Part shown: piece after piece, positions 9,187 through 17,609 of the stretch | Position numbering within the stretch: position 1 is the first letter of the stretch | How the letters are laid out: each line of letters opens with the position of its first letter | Assembly: GCF_003236175.1 (NCBI RefSeq) | Contig: NZ_QKTW01000003.1 | Span: forward strand, 170,298 to 234,297 | Length of the DNA: 64,000 nt | Direction of reading: 5' to 3' | Origin: Taibaiella soli | Lineage (GTDB): Bacteria; Bacteroidota; Bacteroidia; Chitinophagales; Chitinophagaceae | Position numbers and translations under genes: made by a program | The notes under the pieces: model-generated | Databases searched by the model: none | Told to the model about the DNA's origin: nothing | What the model saw: only the letters and a program-made list of their open reading frames with translations

Positions 9187-9978
9187 ATAGTTGCTTCTCG
9201 GCGGACTGAATGACTTGATGAAATGTTTGAACAAGCCAAATCCAATAAGAAATGGCAACAGTGGATAATAGAGAGGATTGCGTTTGGAGAGGTGTATATA
9301 GGCTTTTATTTCCCCTTTACGCATACGCCAGCGATTACTGCTGAGACCGCCTTCAGAAAGTATCGGCCTGTTGATTTGCGTTAACGGAAGATCTAGAAAC
9401 CAGATGCCGTATTTATCTCCTGCACGCAGCCAAAGATCAAAGTCCTCCATGTAGCGCATATCTTCATTGAACCGCAGTTTACCGTCATTGATTAATACTG
9501 TGCATGGCGTACCGATAGGATTGCTCCACAATAGTTTTTTCAATGGATATTTTGTAGTAGAGAACGTTCGTTTGCGGGCATCATAATCCACGGAAGACAA
9601 TGTGTAAGGATGATACAGAAAACGGATTGATGCGTTTTGCGATAACTGATCAGCAATAAGTTGCAGTTTGTCTTTATGCCAGACATCATCCGCATCCTGA
9701 AATGCAATAAAATCACCAGTTGCCAGCTTTAGTCCTTCATTGCGCGCGCCACCTGCGCCACGGTTTTTCGTCAGCGAAATATACCGGATGCGATCATTAA
9801 AATCAGCGAGAATTACTTGTTCCGTATCATCGCTGCTGGCATCATTCACCACAATGATTTCAGCCGGTGGATAAGATTGCTGCAGGCAGGATTCGATAGC
9901 ACGCACAATCGTTTTTGCCGCATTATAAGCGGGAATAATAACGCTGAAGCGAATCGTGCTACGCGCAGCATCAGGCAT
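9184..9978 (-). CDS. Family 2 glycosyltransferase
   Basis: A GT-A fold glycosyltransferase of 264 residues, last in a leftward three-gene operon. The N-terminus has the GT2 start FSVIIPAYNAAKTIVRAI and VVNDASSDDTE (about 44-53), and the metal-binding DAD is at 95-97 in FQDADDVW. The C-terminus is short and may associate with the membrane (YYPLLPFLIGFGLFKHF). It overlaps the end of the upstream GT4 gene by 8 bp. It probably adds one sugar to a surface polysaccharide or lipid-linked glycan; donor and acceptor are unknown. Confidence 0.88.
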   Translation of the reverse strand: MPDAARSTIRFSVIIPAYNAAKTIVRAIESCLQQSYPPAEIIVVNDASSDDTEQVILADFNDRIRYISLTKNRGAGGARNEGLKLATGDFIAFQDADDVWHKDKLQLIADQLSQNASIRFLYHPYTLSSVDYDARKRTFSTTKYPLKKLLWSNPIGTPCTVLINDGKLRFNEDMRYMEDFDLWLRAGDKYGIWFLDLPLTQINRPILSEGGLSSNRWRMRKGEIKAYIHLSKRNPLYYPLLPFLIGFGLFKHFIKSFSPPRSNY

Positions 9979-11071
9979 TGGTAAATAATTTTTGATAGAC
10001 GGCCAACAATCTTTTTTCTTCTTCCTGCCAGCAATAGATTTCGCGCGCTTTCAGGCAATTTTGCTGCAGGCGCTGATAATATGCGTTATCAGTCAATAGC
10101 TTATTTAATGCTGTTGCTATAGTTTCCGGTGTAATCTCATCTAACAGCGAAGCAATTTCAAATTCACGATTGATATTTTCATACTCGGGATAACGCGCTG
10201 CCAGTTGCGGAACGCCCGAATGCATGTAATCAAAGAAGCGGTTGGCCAACGACAGCTCATTACTCCGGCTGGTGGCAACAAAGAGCGTAATGCCTACAGA
10301 AGCATGCAGTGTGTATTCCGGTAATTCATGTGGCGGAACATAACCCTTGAAAATTATCTTGTCCTGCAAACCCAGCTGCTGTGCTATTTCCTGTGCGCCT
10401 TTATAAAAATTACCTTCCCCGCAAATAATCAGTTTCGCATCTACATGTTGCATGGCAGGAATCAATTGCTCAAAACACCGTCCGTGGTTTACAGCACCCT
10501 GATACAAAATGTATTTTTCTTTTTTCTCAGGAATAGTCAATGGACGAAGCACAGTAGCATTGCGTACAATCGCGTATTCCACGCCGTACATGCGGCGGTA
10601 TTCATCTACGTAGCTTTTATTAACCGTGTATCCGTAAGGGAAATTCGGAACCGTATGGCGTTCTATAGCATACCACATTTTCTGCGTAGCAGGACGGGTC
10701 ACCACTTCTTCCATTTCGCAGAAAAGCTCATGTGCGTCATATACACGAGGTTTGCGGCGCAGTTTTGAAATATAGTAAACAGGCAGAATGGTATCGAGAT
10801 CTATTGCGCACACCGCATCCATTTTCATGAACAGCATACGCAGAAACAGTTTCAGGTTGTAAATCGCGTAAAATAATTTACCCTGATCTATCCGTTGTTT
10901 GATGCGGATCTGACGGAAGCTGCGCTCTATAAGGGGCTTGCTGTTGGGCCTTTCCCGGCCGATGAGCGTTACATCATAACCGGCATTGTGCAGTGAAGTA
11001 CAGATGCGGTTCATGCGTTGGTCGTAATTGGGGTCTGAAGTAATAGTCAGAACAATCTTTTTGCTACTCAT
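9971..11071 (-). CDS. Group 1 (GT4-like) glycosyltransferase
   Basis: A 366-residue GT-B fold protein. The N-terminal half starts KKIVLTITSDPNYDQRMNRI; the C-terminal nucleotide-sugar half has ILYQGAVNHGRCFEQLIPAM and later ASVGITLFVATSRSNELSLANRFFDYMHSG, where the usual E-x7-E is degenerate. It overlaps the formyltransferase gene by 4 bp (ATGA) and the GT2 gene by 8 bp, so the three are co-translated. Likely role: glycan assembly at the cytoplasmic membrane. Confidence 0.85.
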   Translation of the reverse strand: MSSKKIVLTITSDPNYDQRMNRICTSLHNAGYDVTLIGRERPNSKPLIERSFRQIRIKQRIDQGKLFYAIYNLKLFLRMLFMKMDAVCAIDLDTILPVYYISKLRRKPRVYDAHELFCEMEEVVTRPATQKMWYAIERHTVPNFPYGYTVNKSYVDEYRRMYGVEYAIVRNATVLRPLTIPEKKEKYILYQGAVNHGRCFEQLIPAMQHVDAKLIICGEGNFYKGAQEIAQQLGLQDKIIFKGYVPPHELPEYTLHASVGITLFVATSRSNELSLANRFFDYMHSGVPQLAARYPEYENINREFEIASLLDEITPETIATALNKLLTDNAYYQRLQQNCLKAREIYCWQEEEKRLLAVYQKLFTNA

Positions 11072-11814
11072 GGGCGCTTTTCCGTGATATACATTTTTTG
11101 ACCATCGAGTATAAAATAAGGTGGTTCAAAACCTGGCATAGAAGTGGCACGGATGTGTTTAAGTATTTTTTCTTTCGGCCAGGAAAGATCGATGTGTTTT
11201 AAAGCTGTCATTTCATTGCGGAAATGGAGTGAGGCGCCGTAACGGGCTTCCAGCGCAGCTTGTGGTAAGCGATTGTATTTGCCTTGTATCAGTGCTGCCA
11301 ATGTTTGCTGAAACAGTTTTACCGAAGCATCTTCTGTTTTCTGATACAGATCATTCACCCAGCAATCATCTTTTATAGGAAAACGCTTTTGAAACAAAAT
11401 ATCTCCGTGATCAATGCGCGGATCCATGACGTGAACGGTTGTGCCAAATTCGTTCTTACCATCAATGATAGCGAATGAAAACTGGTTGCAGCCGCGGTAT
11501 TCCGGCAGTGGCGCCATGTGCAGGTTGACAGCTATTTCTTTTGCTTTGGCAATATCTTCCGCTTTTAAAATCTGATGGTATTGAACAGAGTACAGAATAT
11601 CGCAATCAGGCAATTCACGGAGCGTTTCAATCACAGGAACGTCATATTTCCTTGCGATATCTTCCAGATCATACGAACCTTCGAATTCTTTTCGTTTTTG
11701 AGTTAATAAACCAACAACTTCAATATTCAGTTCATCTTTATGTTCTAACAGATAAGCGAAACATTTATATCCGACAGGTTTGCTGCCGAGAAACACCATT
11801 TTTTTGGCTGCCAT
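11068..11814 (-). CDS. Formyltransferase-family protein (probable sugar N-formyltransferase)
   Basis: A 248-residue protein with the formyltransferase core: Asn97 and His99 in VNLHMAPLPEYRG and Asp135 in DPRIDHGD form the expected N-H-D catalytic set. It is shorter than methionyl-tRNA formyltransferase (about 310) and lacks its C-terminal tRNA domain. As first gene of an operon with two glycosyltransferases it is more likely to formylate an amino-sugar, using N10-formyl-tetrahydrofolate. No aminotransferase that would make such a sugar is in the window. Confidence 0.78.
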   Translation of the reverse strand: MAAKKMVFLGSKPVGYKCFAYLLEHKDELNIEVVGLLTQKRKEFEGSYDLEDIARKYDVPVIETLRELPDCDILYSVQYHQILKAEDIAKAKEIAVNLHMAPLPEYRGCNQFSFAIIDGKNEFGTTVHVMDPRIDHGDILFQKRFPIKDDCWVNDLYQKTEDASVKLFQQTLAALIQGKYNRLPQAALEARYGASLHFRNEMTALKHIDLSWPKEKILKHIRATSMPGFEPPYFILDGQKMYITEKRP

Positions 11815-11890
11815 GCTGTAAAAATAAGCGTTTAAGCAGAGGTTTAGCGCCTATTACAAAGACAATGAATGAATTTTAAACTGGCTCCTC

Positions 11891-11898
11891 TATTTTTG
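11891..11898 (+). promoter_or_regulatory. -7 box of rightward GT4 gene
   Basis: TATTTTTG, 10 bp before the ATG at 11909, gives a very short or absent leader. The leftward glycan operon starts divergently at 11814, with TATTTTTA on that strand at about 11822-11829. Confidence 0.5.
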
Positions 11899-11908
11899 TA
11901 GTTTAATT

Positions 11909-13138
11909 ATGACAGGCCGGCGCATTCTGATACTGACCAACCGTGTTCCTTATCCGCTCAAAGATGGTGGCGCTCTCGCTATGGACGCCATGATAGAAGG
12001 TTTCCGGAAGGAAGGCTGGCAGGTGTATCTGCTGGCAATGAATACTTCACGACATCATGTGAGTAAAGAGAAAATTCACAAGCTTTATCCGGGTATTCAT
12101 AAACTGGATACGGTAGATGTGGACAATGATATTAAATGGCTGGCAACACTGAATAATTTCTTTTTCAGCACGCAGCCGGAACATGCCGATCGTTTCACGA
12201 ATGCTGCTTTTCAGAAAAAATTGCTTTCGATCATCAAGCATTTTAAACCGGATGTGATCCAAATGGAAAGCATTTACCTTTCGGTATACCTTCCGGTAAT
12301 TAAAGAAGTCTCCAATGCCCTTACCATACAGCGTTTGCATAATGTGGAATATCAGATTTGGGAACGGCTTGCCAAAGAAACATCGCAACCGGTAAAGCGT
12401 TTTTATCTCAAAAATCTTGCGAAGCGTATTCGCCGTTTCGAAATGCAGATCTGGTCGCAGTTTGATTTGCTGTTACCGATTACGCAGGCTGATGGTGATA
12501 TCATCCGGAAGTCTGGTTGTCGTACACCGCAGGTGGTGACTCCGTTTGGTATTACATTGCGTGATTCGCATATAGAAGTGGAGGAGCACTGGACGGCTTA
12601 TCATATTGGCGCTATGGACTGGCTGCCGAATATCGAAGCGATGGACTGGTTTCTGAACGATATCTGGCCCCTGGTGCATAAATTGATGCCACGTTTTCAA
12701 TTCTCCTTTGCTGGTAGAAATATGCCGGAGCGCTTCTTTTCGAAGCAAGGAAAAGGCGTGCATTGTATGGGCGAGGTAAAAGATGCAGACGAATTTATAG
12801 CCGATAAGAAGATTTTAATTGTGCCGCTCCGATCAGGTGGAGGGATTCGTATTAAGATCATGGAAGCGATGGCCACAGGTAAGCTGGTGATCAGTACAGA
12901 AACAGGGATGCAGGGTATTGCGGCCGAACCAGGTGTTCATTATCTGATGGCCAATACAGAACAGGAATTTGCAGACGCGATTTACTACGCTATGCACCAT
13001 AAACACAAGGCAGAAAATATTGCCACAGCCGGGCAACAGCTACTGATAGAAGTATATAATCAAAAAAATATCATGGATGGCTTACTGGGTAAGCTTTTGC
13101 AACTCCTCGGAAGTCAAAGAAAAGCTATCACACCATAG
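11909..13138 (+). CDS. Group 1 glycosyltransferase
   Basis: A 409-residue GT-B glycosyltransferase that starts ILILTNRVPYPLKDGGALAM, like the protein at 14543. The C-terminal half holds YHIGAMDWLPNIEAMDWFL and the donor-binding stretch VPLRSGGGIRIKIMEAMATG. It is transcribed away from the leftward glycan operon from a shared 95-bp gap. It probably acts in the same surface-glycan pathway; the sugar is unknown. Confidence 0.87.
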   Translation: MTGRRILILTNRVPYPLKDGGALAMDAMIEGFRKEGWQVYLLAMNTSRHHVSKEKIHKLYPGIHKLDTVDVDNDIKWLATLNNFFFSTQPEHADRFTNAAFQKKLLSIIKHFKPDVIQMESIYLSVYLPVIKEVSNALTIQRLHNVEYQIWERLAKETSQPVKRFYLKNLAKRIRRFEMQIWSQFDLLLPITQADGDIIRKSGCRTPQVVTPFGITLRDSHIEVEEHWTAYHIGAMDWLPNIEAMDWFLNDIWPLVHKLMPRFQFSFAGRNMPERFFSKQGKGVHCMGEVKDADEFIADKKILIVPLRSGGGIRIKIMEAMATGKLVISTETGMQGIAAEPGVHYLMANTEQEFADAIYYAMHHKHKAENIATAGQQLLIEVYNQKNIMDGLLGKLLQLLGSQRKAITP

Positions 13139-13171
13139 AGAATCACATGCCGTTAAAGCGCCAATAAATAG

Positions 13172-13179
13172 TAACTTTG
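13172..13179 (+). promoter_or_regulatory. -7 box of ribBA
   Basis: TAACTTTG fits TAnnTTTG, 34 bp before the ATG. There is no room for, and no sign of, an FMN riboswitch in the 75-bp gap. Confidence 0.6.
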
Positions 13180-13213
13180 CATTTCCTAAATATATAGTCG
13201 GAGGGCTTATAAT

Positions 13214-14413
13214 ATGCTTGATACAATTGAATCCGCGTTGGAGGATTTAAAACAAGGAAAATTGCTGATTGTGGTGGATGATGAAGATCGTGAAAATGAA
13301 GGCGATTTTGTAACTGCTGCACGCAATGTCACACCGGAGATCATCAACTTCATGTCAAAACACGGTCGTGGACTGATCTGCGCTCCAATTACAGAGCAAA
13401 GATGTGAAGAACTGAAACTCAACCTGATGGTTGAAGATAATACTGTGTTACACCAAACTCCATTTACCGTTTCAGTTGATCTGATCGGAAATGGCTGCAC
13501 TACAGGTATTTCTGCACATGATCGCGCTATGACTGTTCAGGCGCTGATCGATCCAAATACGAAGCCGGAAGATCTGGGCCGTCCGGGTCACATTTTTCCG
13601 CTGAGAGCAAGAAACGAAGGCGTTTTACGTCGTACCGGACATACGGAAGCTACTGTGGACCTGGCACGTCTGGCTGGTTTTGAACCTGCTGGCGTTCTGG
13701 TTGAAATCATGAACGATGATGGTACCATGGCTCGTTTGCCGGAACTGATGGAAATCGCAAAGAAATTCGACCTGAAAATCATTTCCATTAAAGACCTGAT
13801 TTCTTACCGCCTCGCTACTGAATCTCTGATCGAAGAAGAAGTGCGTGTGCAAATGCCGACTAAACACGGCAATTTTGAACTGATCGCATTCCGCCAGACG
13901 AATACAGGCGAACAACATCTGGCTTTGAAAAAAGGGGAGTGGGAAAAAGACGAACCGATTCTGGTGCGCGTTCACAGTTCTTGCTTTACCGGCGATATCC
14001 TGCATTCACTTCGTTGTGATTGTGGTGAACAACTGCAGAAATCTATGGAAATGGTAGAAGCTGCCGGCAAAGGTGTAGTGCTTTATATGAATCAGGAAGG
14101 TCGTGGTATTGGATTGCTGAATAAACTGAAAGCCTACAAACTGCAGGAGGAAGGTAAGGACACCGTAGAAGCGAATCTTGCACTGGGTTTCAAAAATGAC
14201 CAGCGTGATTATGGTGTAGGTGCGCAAATTCTCCGTCATCTCGGTGTTTCCAAATTAAAACTGATGACTAACAATCCGCGCAAACGTGCAGGCTTGTTGG
14301 GTTATGGACTGGAAATTGTGGAGAACGTTCCTATTGAAATTGCACCAAATCCGCATAACGAGTTTTATCTGCAAACAAAACGCGATAAGCTCGGACACGA
14401 AATTCTGCGATAA
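13214..14413 (+). CDS. ribBA: Bifunctional DHBP synthase / GTP cyclohydrolase II
   Basis: This enzyme feeds riboflavin synthesis from both sides: the N-terminal RibB half makes 3,4-dihydroxy-2-butanone 4-phosphate from ribulose 5-phosphate, and the C-terminal RibA half opens GTP. RibB shows [10 protein letters not shown] (22-31) and [16 protein letters not shown] (140-155). RibA shows the zinc cysteines Cys257, Cys268 and Cys270 ([19 protein letters not shown]) and the NQEGRGIGL loop. The 399-residue length is normal. It sits between two glycosyltransferases with no functional link and its own promoter. Confidence 0.97.
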   Translation: MLDTIESALEDLKQGKLLIVVDDEDRENEGDFVTAARNVTPEIINFMSKHGRGLICAPITEQRCEELKLNLMVEDNTVLHQTPFTVSVDLIGNGCTTGISAHDRAMTVQALIDPNTKPEDLGRPGHIFPLRARNEGVLRRTGHTEATVDLARLAGFEPAGVLVEIMNDDGTMARLPELMEIAKKFDLKIISIKDLISYRLATESLIEEEVRVQMPTKHGNFELIAFRQTNTGEQHLALKKGEWEKDEPILVRVHSSCFTGDILHSLRCDCGEQLQKSMEMVEAAGKGVVLYMNQEGRGIGLLNKLKAYKLQEEGKDTVEANLALGFKNDQRDYGVGAQILRHLGVSKLKLMTNNPRKRAGLLGYGLEIVENVPIEIAPNPHNEFYLQTKRDKLGHEILR

Positions 14414-14435
14414 TCGCGTTATAGTAAATGAATGG

Positions 14436-14475
14436 TTGATCCTGGTTACGCAGTAGTGACCAGGATCAATATTTG
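14436..14475 (+). terminator. ribBA terminator
   Basis: An 11-bp stem TTGATCCTGGT (14436-14446) with its complement at 14459-14469. The T-tract after it is weak (TATTTGTTT). Confidence 0.55.
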
Positions 14476-14542
14476 TTTATGGCACAATTTTACCGTTCTA
14501 CCGTAAACCATTCGGAAATTTAAATAAGTCTTTTTCCTTCAG

Positions 14543-15727
14543 ATGAAACTTCTCTTTTTAGCGAATCGTGTGCCATATCCGCCTTATCGCGGAGACAAAC
14601 TTAAGATATACAATCTTGCTTCCAAGCTGAAAGATAGCCATGAACTTCATTTGCTCACTTTTGCGCAAACGAAGGAAGATCTGCAATATGAAGCTGAGCT
14701 AAAAAAAATCTTCAAAGAAGTTCATTTCATTTATCTGCCAAAATGGAAATCTGCGCTGCAATGTCTTACTGCATTGTGGGACAGCAAACCTTTACAGGTT
14801 TTGTATTTTCAGTCGGGTGAGATGAAGCGCAAGCTGGATGAATTACTGAAGAAGGAGCAATTTGATGCAGTCCACGTGCAACACCTGCGCATGTCGCCCT
14901 ATATGTATCAGCGGAAAGATGTACCGCGTATACTTGATTTACCAGACGCATTTTCTCTTTACTGGAAACGCCGCAAGGAAATACCACGTGGGTTTCTGAC
15001 CCGCACATTTGAAAACGTAGAACAACGTCGGGTGTTACGTTATGAGAAAATACTGGAGTCATACGATATGTCTCTGGTATGCTCATCGGAAGATCTGGAA
15101 TATTTGCGCTATGAACATCATGTCAGCAATATTAATTTGCTGCCGAATGGCGTCAATCTGGAAACTTTTGCACCGCGCAATCACGATTACACACACAATC
15201 ATACTTTGCTCTTCACCGGCAACATGGACTATGCACCCAATGTGGATGCAGTGTTGTATTTCACGTCGGAGATATTGCCGGAAATCAGAAAGCAGTTTCC
15301 AAATCTTGAATTTATAATTGCAGGCCAGCGGCCAATTCCAAAAGTGCAGGCGCTTGCAAACGATCATATCAAAGTAACCGGGTTTGTAAAAGATCTTGCT
15401 GAAGTTTATAACAGCGCAAGCGTTGTCGTAGCGCCATTACGTTTCGGTGCAGGTACGCAAAATAAAGTTTTGGAGGCGATGGCTATGGGAATTCCTGTCG
15501 TGTGCTCCAATATTGGTTTTAAAGGTTTAGGTATTGCCTCTGGTGAAGGTGTGATCATGCAAACAGAAGCAAAGGCTTTTGCAGATAGCGTTATAGAATT
15601 GCTGCATTCAACAGACCGGCGTAAAGAAGTTGGTGAGAAAGGTATGCAAGTGGTGCGTTCCCGCTTTGGTTGGGATGCAATTGCAAAACAACTGGAGACA
15701 TACTTTAAAGAAGTGAGTGCCGGATAG
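14543..15727 (+). CDS. Glycosyltransferase of the TIGR03087-like group
   Basis: A 394-residue GT-B glycosyltransferase. The opening LLFLANRVPYPPYRGDKLKI and the GNMDYAPNVDAVLYF and APLRFGAGTQNKVLEAMAMG blocks match the family named for PEP-CTERM/EpsH1-associated sugar transferases. No exosortase or PEP-CTERM protein is visible here, so the name should not be read as function; members are common in Bacteroidota glycan loci. It is related to the protein at 11909 and may act in the same pathway. Confidence 0.87.
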   Translation: MKLLFLANRVPYPPYRGDKLKIYNLASKLKDSHELHLLTFAQTKEDLQYEAELKKIFKEVHFIYLPKWKSALQCLTALWDSKPLQVLYFQSGEMKRKLDELLKKEQFDAVHVQHLRMSPYMYQRKDVPRILDLPDAFSLYWKRRKEIPRGFLTRTFENVEQRRVLRYEKILESYDMSLVCSSEDLEYLRYEHHVSNINLLPNGVNLETFAPRNHDYTHNHTLLFTGNMDYAPNVDAVLYFTSEILPEIRKQFPNLEFIIAGQRPIPKVQALANDHIKVTGFVKDLAEVYNSASVVVAPLRFGAGTQNKVLEAMAMGIPVVCSNIGFKGLGIASGEGVIMQTEAKAFADSVIELLHSTDRRKEVGEKGMQVVRSRFGWDAIAKQLETYFKEVSAG

Positions 15728-15766
15728 AATTTCTGTTTTTTAAAAAAGTTAGCAAATAAATTAATG

Positions 15767-15793
15767 AGAGCATTTTAATAATGCTCTTTTTTT
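15767..15793 (+). terminator. Terminator after glycosyltransferase gene
   Basis: Stem AGAGCATT/AATGCTCT (15767-15787) followed by seven T. Confidence 0.8.
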
Positions 15794-16028
15794 ATGTCCT
15801 TACAGATAGCACTGTCGTTTTAATAGCAACTGGTGTGATGATAATTCTAATGTTGATGGATTGCAGCATTTTTCCGTATGCAAGTACCCTGGCCTATAAG
15901 GTCAAAGGTGTTTAATAGTAATGTGATTTGCTAAGCTTATTTTCTTGAATGAATCGTTTCTAAGTTTAATGTATAGAATGAATTGTGTATTATAATATAT
16001 TGTAATTATGGTATTCAAAACCTGATAA
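15794..16028. other. Upstream region of T9SS protein gene, no gene seen
   Basis: A/T-rich sequence without a supported coding region or repeat. Confidence 0.4.
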
Positions 16029-16045
16029 TTGGCATAGCTTTTGAT
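16029..16045 (+). promoter_or_regulatory. Possible sigma-54-type promoter
   Basis: TTGGCATAGCTTTTGAT has a good -24 element (TTGGCA) and a TTGA in place of TTGC at the correct -12 spacing. The ATG follows at 16076. The same TTGA variant occurs at 33631-33647. A TAGCTTTTG run inside it could also be a degraded -7 box. Confidence 0.35.
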
Positions 16046-16075
16046 AACAAGGCAATAGTAAATAGATAGTCTATT

Positions 16076-17494
16076 ATGAAAAGCAATTTATTCAGAAGTT
16101 TGACGATTGCATGTTTTTTAACAGCCGTTTTTACATCAGTGGTTAATGCTCAGATCACGACACCATTCGGAGGTAATTTTCAGACGTTGAGCGGTCATGT
16201 TTTTGACGACGGAAATGGTTTAGTAGATAGCACGGTAAATGAAATTGGAATGGGGGGGATTTTTGTATTAAAGTTATATATCAACGTTATTGATCCAGTA
16301 GGCGATACTGTAATTACCAGCACAGCAATGCAGGCCAGCGGAAACTGGCAAATTAGCAATTTGCCTTCAAATCAGACCTATCTGTTACAAGTAAGCAGAA
16401 TTCAGGGCATAACAGGCGCGCTTTCACAGAATGCTAAATTAGCCGCCACTTGGATTTTTACAGGGGAGCATATCGGAAACTCGCCAGGAAGTGATGGTCT
16501 GGTTGACGGGGCAATCACCGTGGCGGTAGGCAATTCAGATATTACAGATATTAATTTTGGAATAGAACAATATCCCAGCGCAGATTATGACGCGTATAAT
16601 ATTCCTCAGCCCTTACAAAATAGTGAGTTGGTTTTAAATGGTGTGGGCAATCTAAGTGGTAGCCCGGCTGCACTTACAGGAACAGATTGGGAAGACGGAG
16701 ACCTTGGCGAAACAGATTCACTTATCATCGTCACCGTACCAACCGATGGTGCAACGTTATATTATAATGGGATTCCTGTTGTAGCAAACCAGCAAATCTA
16801 TAATTACGATCCTTCTTTGCTGATGGTAAAGTTTACAGGCACTGGATATGATCAGGTGAAGTTCAGTTATAAATTTGCTGATGCCGCCAAACTATGGGGT
16901 TTCCCAAATACTTATACAATCAATTTCCTTATTCCGTTAGATCTAAAGCTGATCAGTTTTACAGGCAGGGCTGCCGGCGACGCACACGTACTCAACTGGC
17001 TGACGATGGATGAAGTGAATATGGACAAATTTGAAGTAGAATATTCAGATGATGCTATTGCGTTTAAAACCATCGGATCGGTGAGCGCTAAAAATATGGC
17101 TGGTGCTAATACTTATCAATTTACCACTGTTGCTTCGAATGGGAATCGTTACTATCGTTTGAAAATGGAGGAAAATGATGGCAATACTACCTATTCTAAT
17201 ATTGTGGTGTTGAAAAACAATGATAAATCAAATGGAACGGATGTGGTCTTATTTCCAAATCCTTTAGGAAGTAGTACTACAGCGCATTTGACGGTACAGC
17301 GCGAAACTGAAGGTAAGGTGGTTATTAATGTCTGTGATCAAACGGGGAAAACAATAGCGTCCGTTGAAACTTCGGTTTTCTGTGGCAGCACCACTATTGA
17401 TCTGAATACGTCAGATTGGCCGGCAGGGCACTATTACATTGCCTTGACTGATGAAGTGACTAATGAACACAAGATGGTGAAGCTGGTAAAATAG
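16076..17494 (+). CDS. Secreted SdrD-like/fibronectin-like protein with T9SS sorting domain
   Basis: A 472-residue exported protein of unknown role. After a signal peptide ending about residue 25 (VVNAQ) there is an SdrD B-like domain (LSGHVFDDGNGLVD, about 38-165; contains GSDGLVDG). A middle region leads into LKLISFTGRAAGDAHVLNWL (about 295), a fibronectin-like module that often precedes T9SS signals. The type A sorting domain (about 390-472) has VVLFPNPLGSS and ends HKMVKLVK. Domain content suggests a surface structural or adhesion protein, not an enzyme. Confidence 0.82.
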   Translation: MKSNLFRSLTIACFLTAVFTSVVNAQITTPFGGNFQTLSGHVFDDGNGLVDSTVNEIGMGGIFVLKLYINVIDPVGDTVITSTAMQASGNWQISNLPSNQTYLLQVSRIQGITGALSQNAKLAATWIFTGEHIGNSPGSDGLVDGAITVAVGNSDITDINFGIEQYPSADYDAYNIPQPLQNSELVLNGVGNLSGSPAALTGTDWEDGDLGETDSLIIVTVPTDGATLYYNGIPVVANQQIYNYDPSLLMVKFTGTGYDQVKFSYKFADAAKLWGFPNTYTINFLIPLDLKLISFTGRAAGDAHVLNWLTMDEVNMDKFEVEYSDDAIAFKTIGSVSAKNMAGANTYQFTTVASNGNRYYRLKMEENDGNTTYSNIVVLKNNDKSNGTDVVLFPNPLGSSTTAHLTVQRETEGKVVINVCDQTGKTIASVETSVFCGSTTIDLNTSDWPAGHYYIALTDEVTNEHKMVKLVK

Positions 17495-17511
17495 CGAGCG
17501 TAATTTATATG

Positions 17512-17540
17512 AAGGCTGTTTCCTTTTGGGCAGCCTTTTT
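17512..17540. terminator. Terminator between convergent genes
   Basis: Stem AAGGCTG (17512-17518) / CAGCCTT (17531-17537) with T-tract on the + strand; it ends the T9SS gene and faces the end of the tamB-like gene. Confidence 0.65.
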
Positions 17541-17609
17541 GATGTTCTGAAGCTGCAGTGTGCGACGCAACTCAGGCCGGACCGGAGCGGCAATGTCCGT
17601 TGCAAAAAA

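Noticed and set aside
13139-13213. FMN riboswitch before ribBA
   Set aside because: The 75-bp gap is too short and has none of the conserved riboswitch sequence; only a -7 box is seen.
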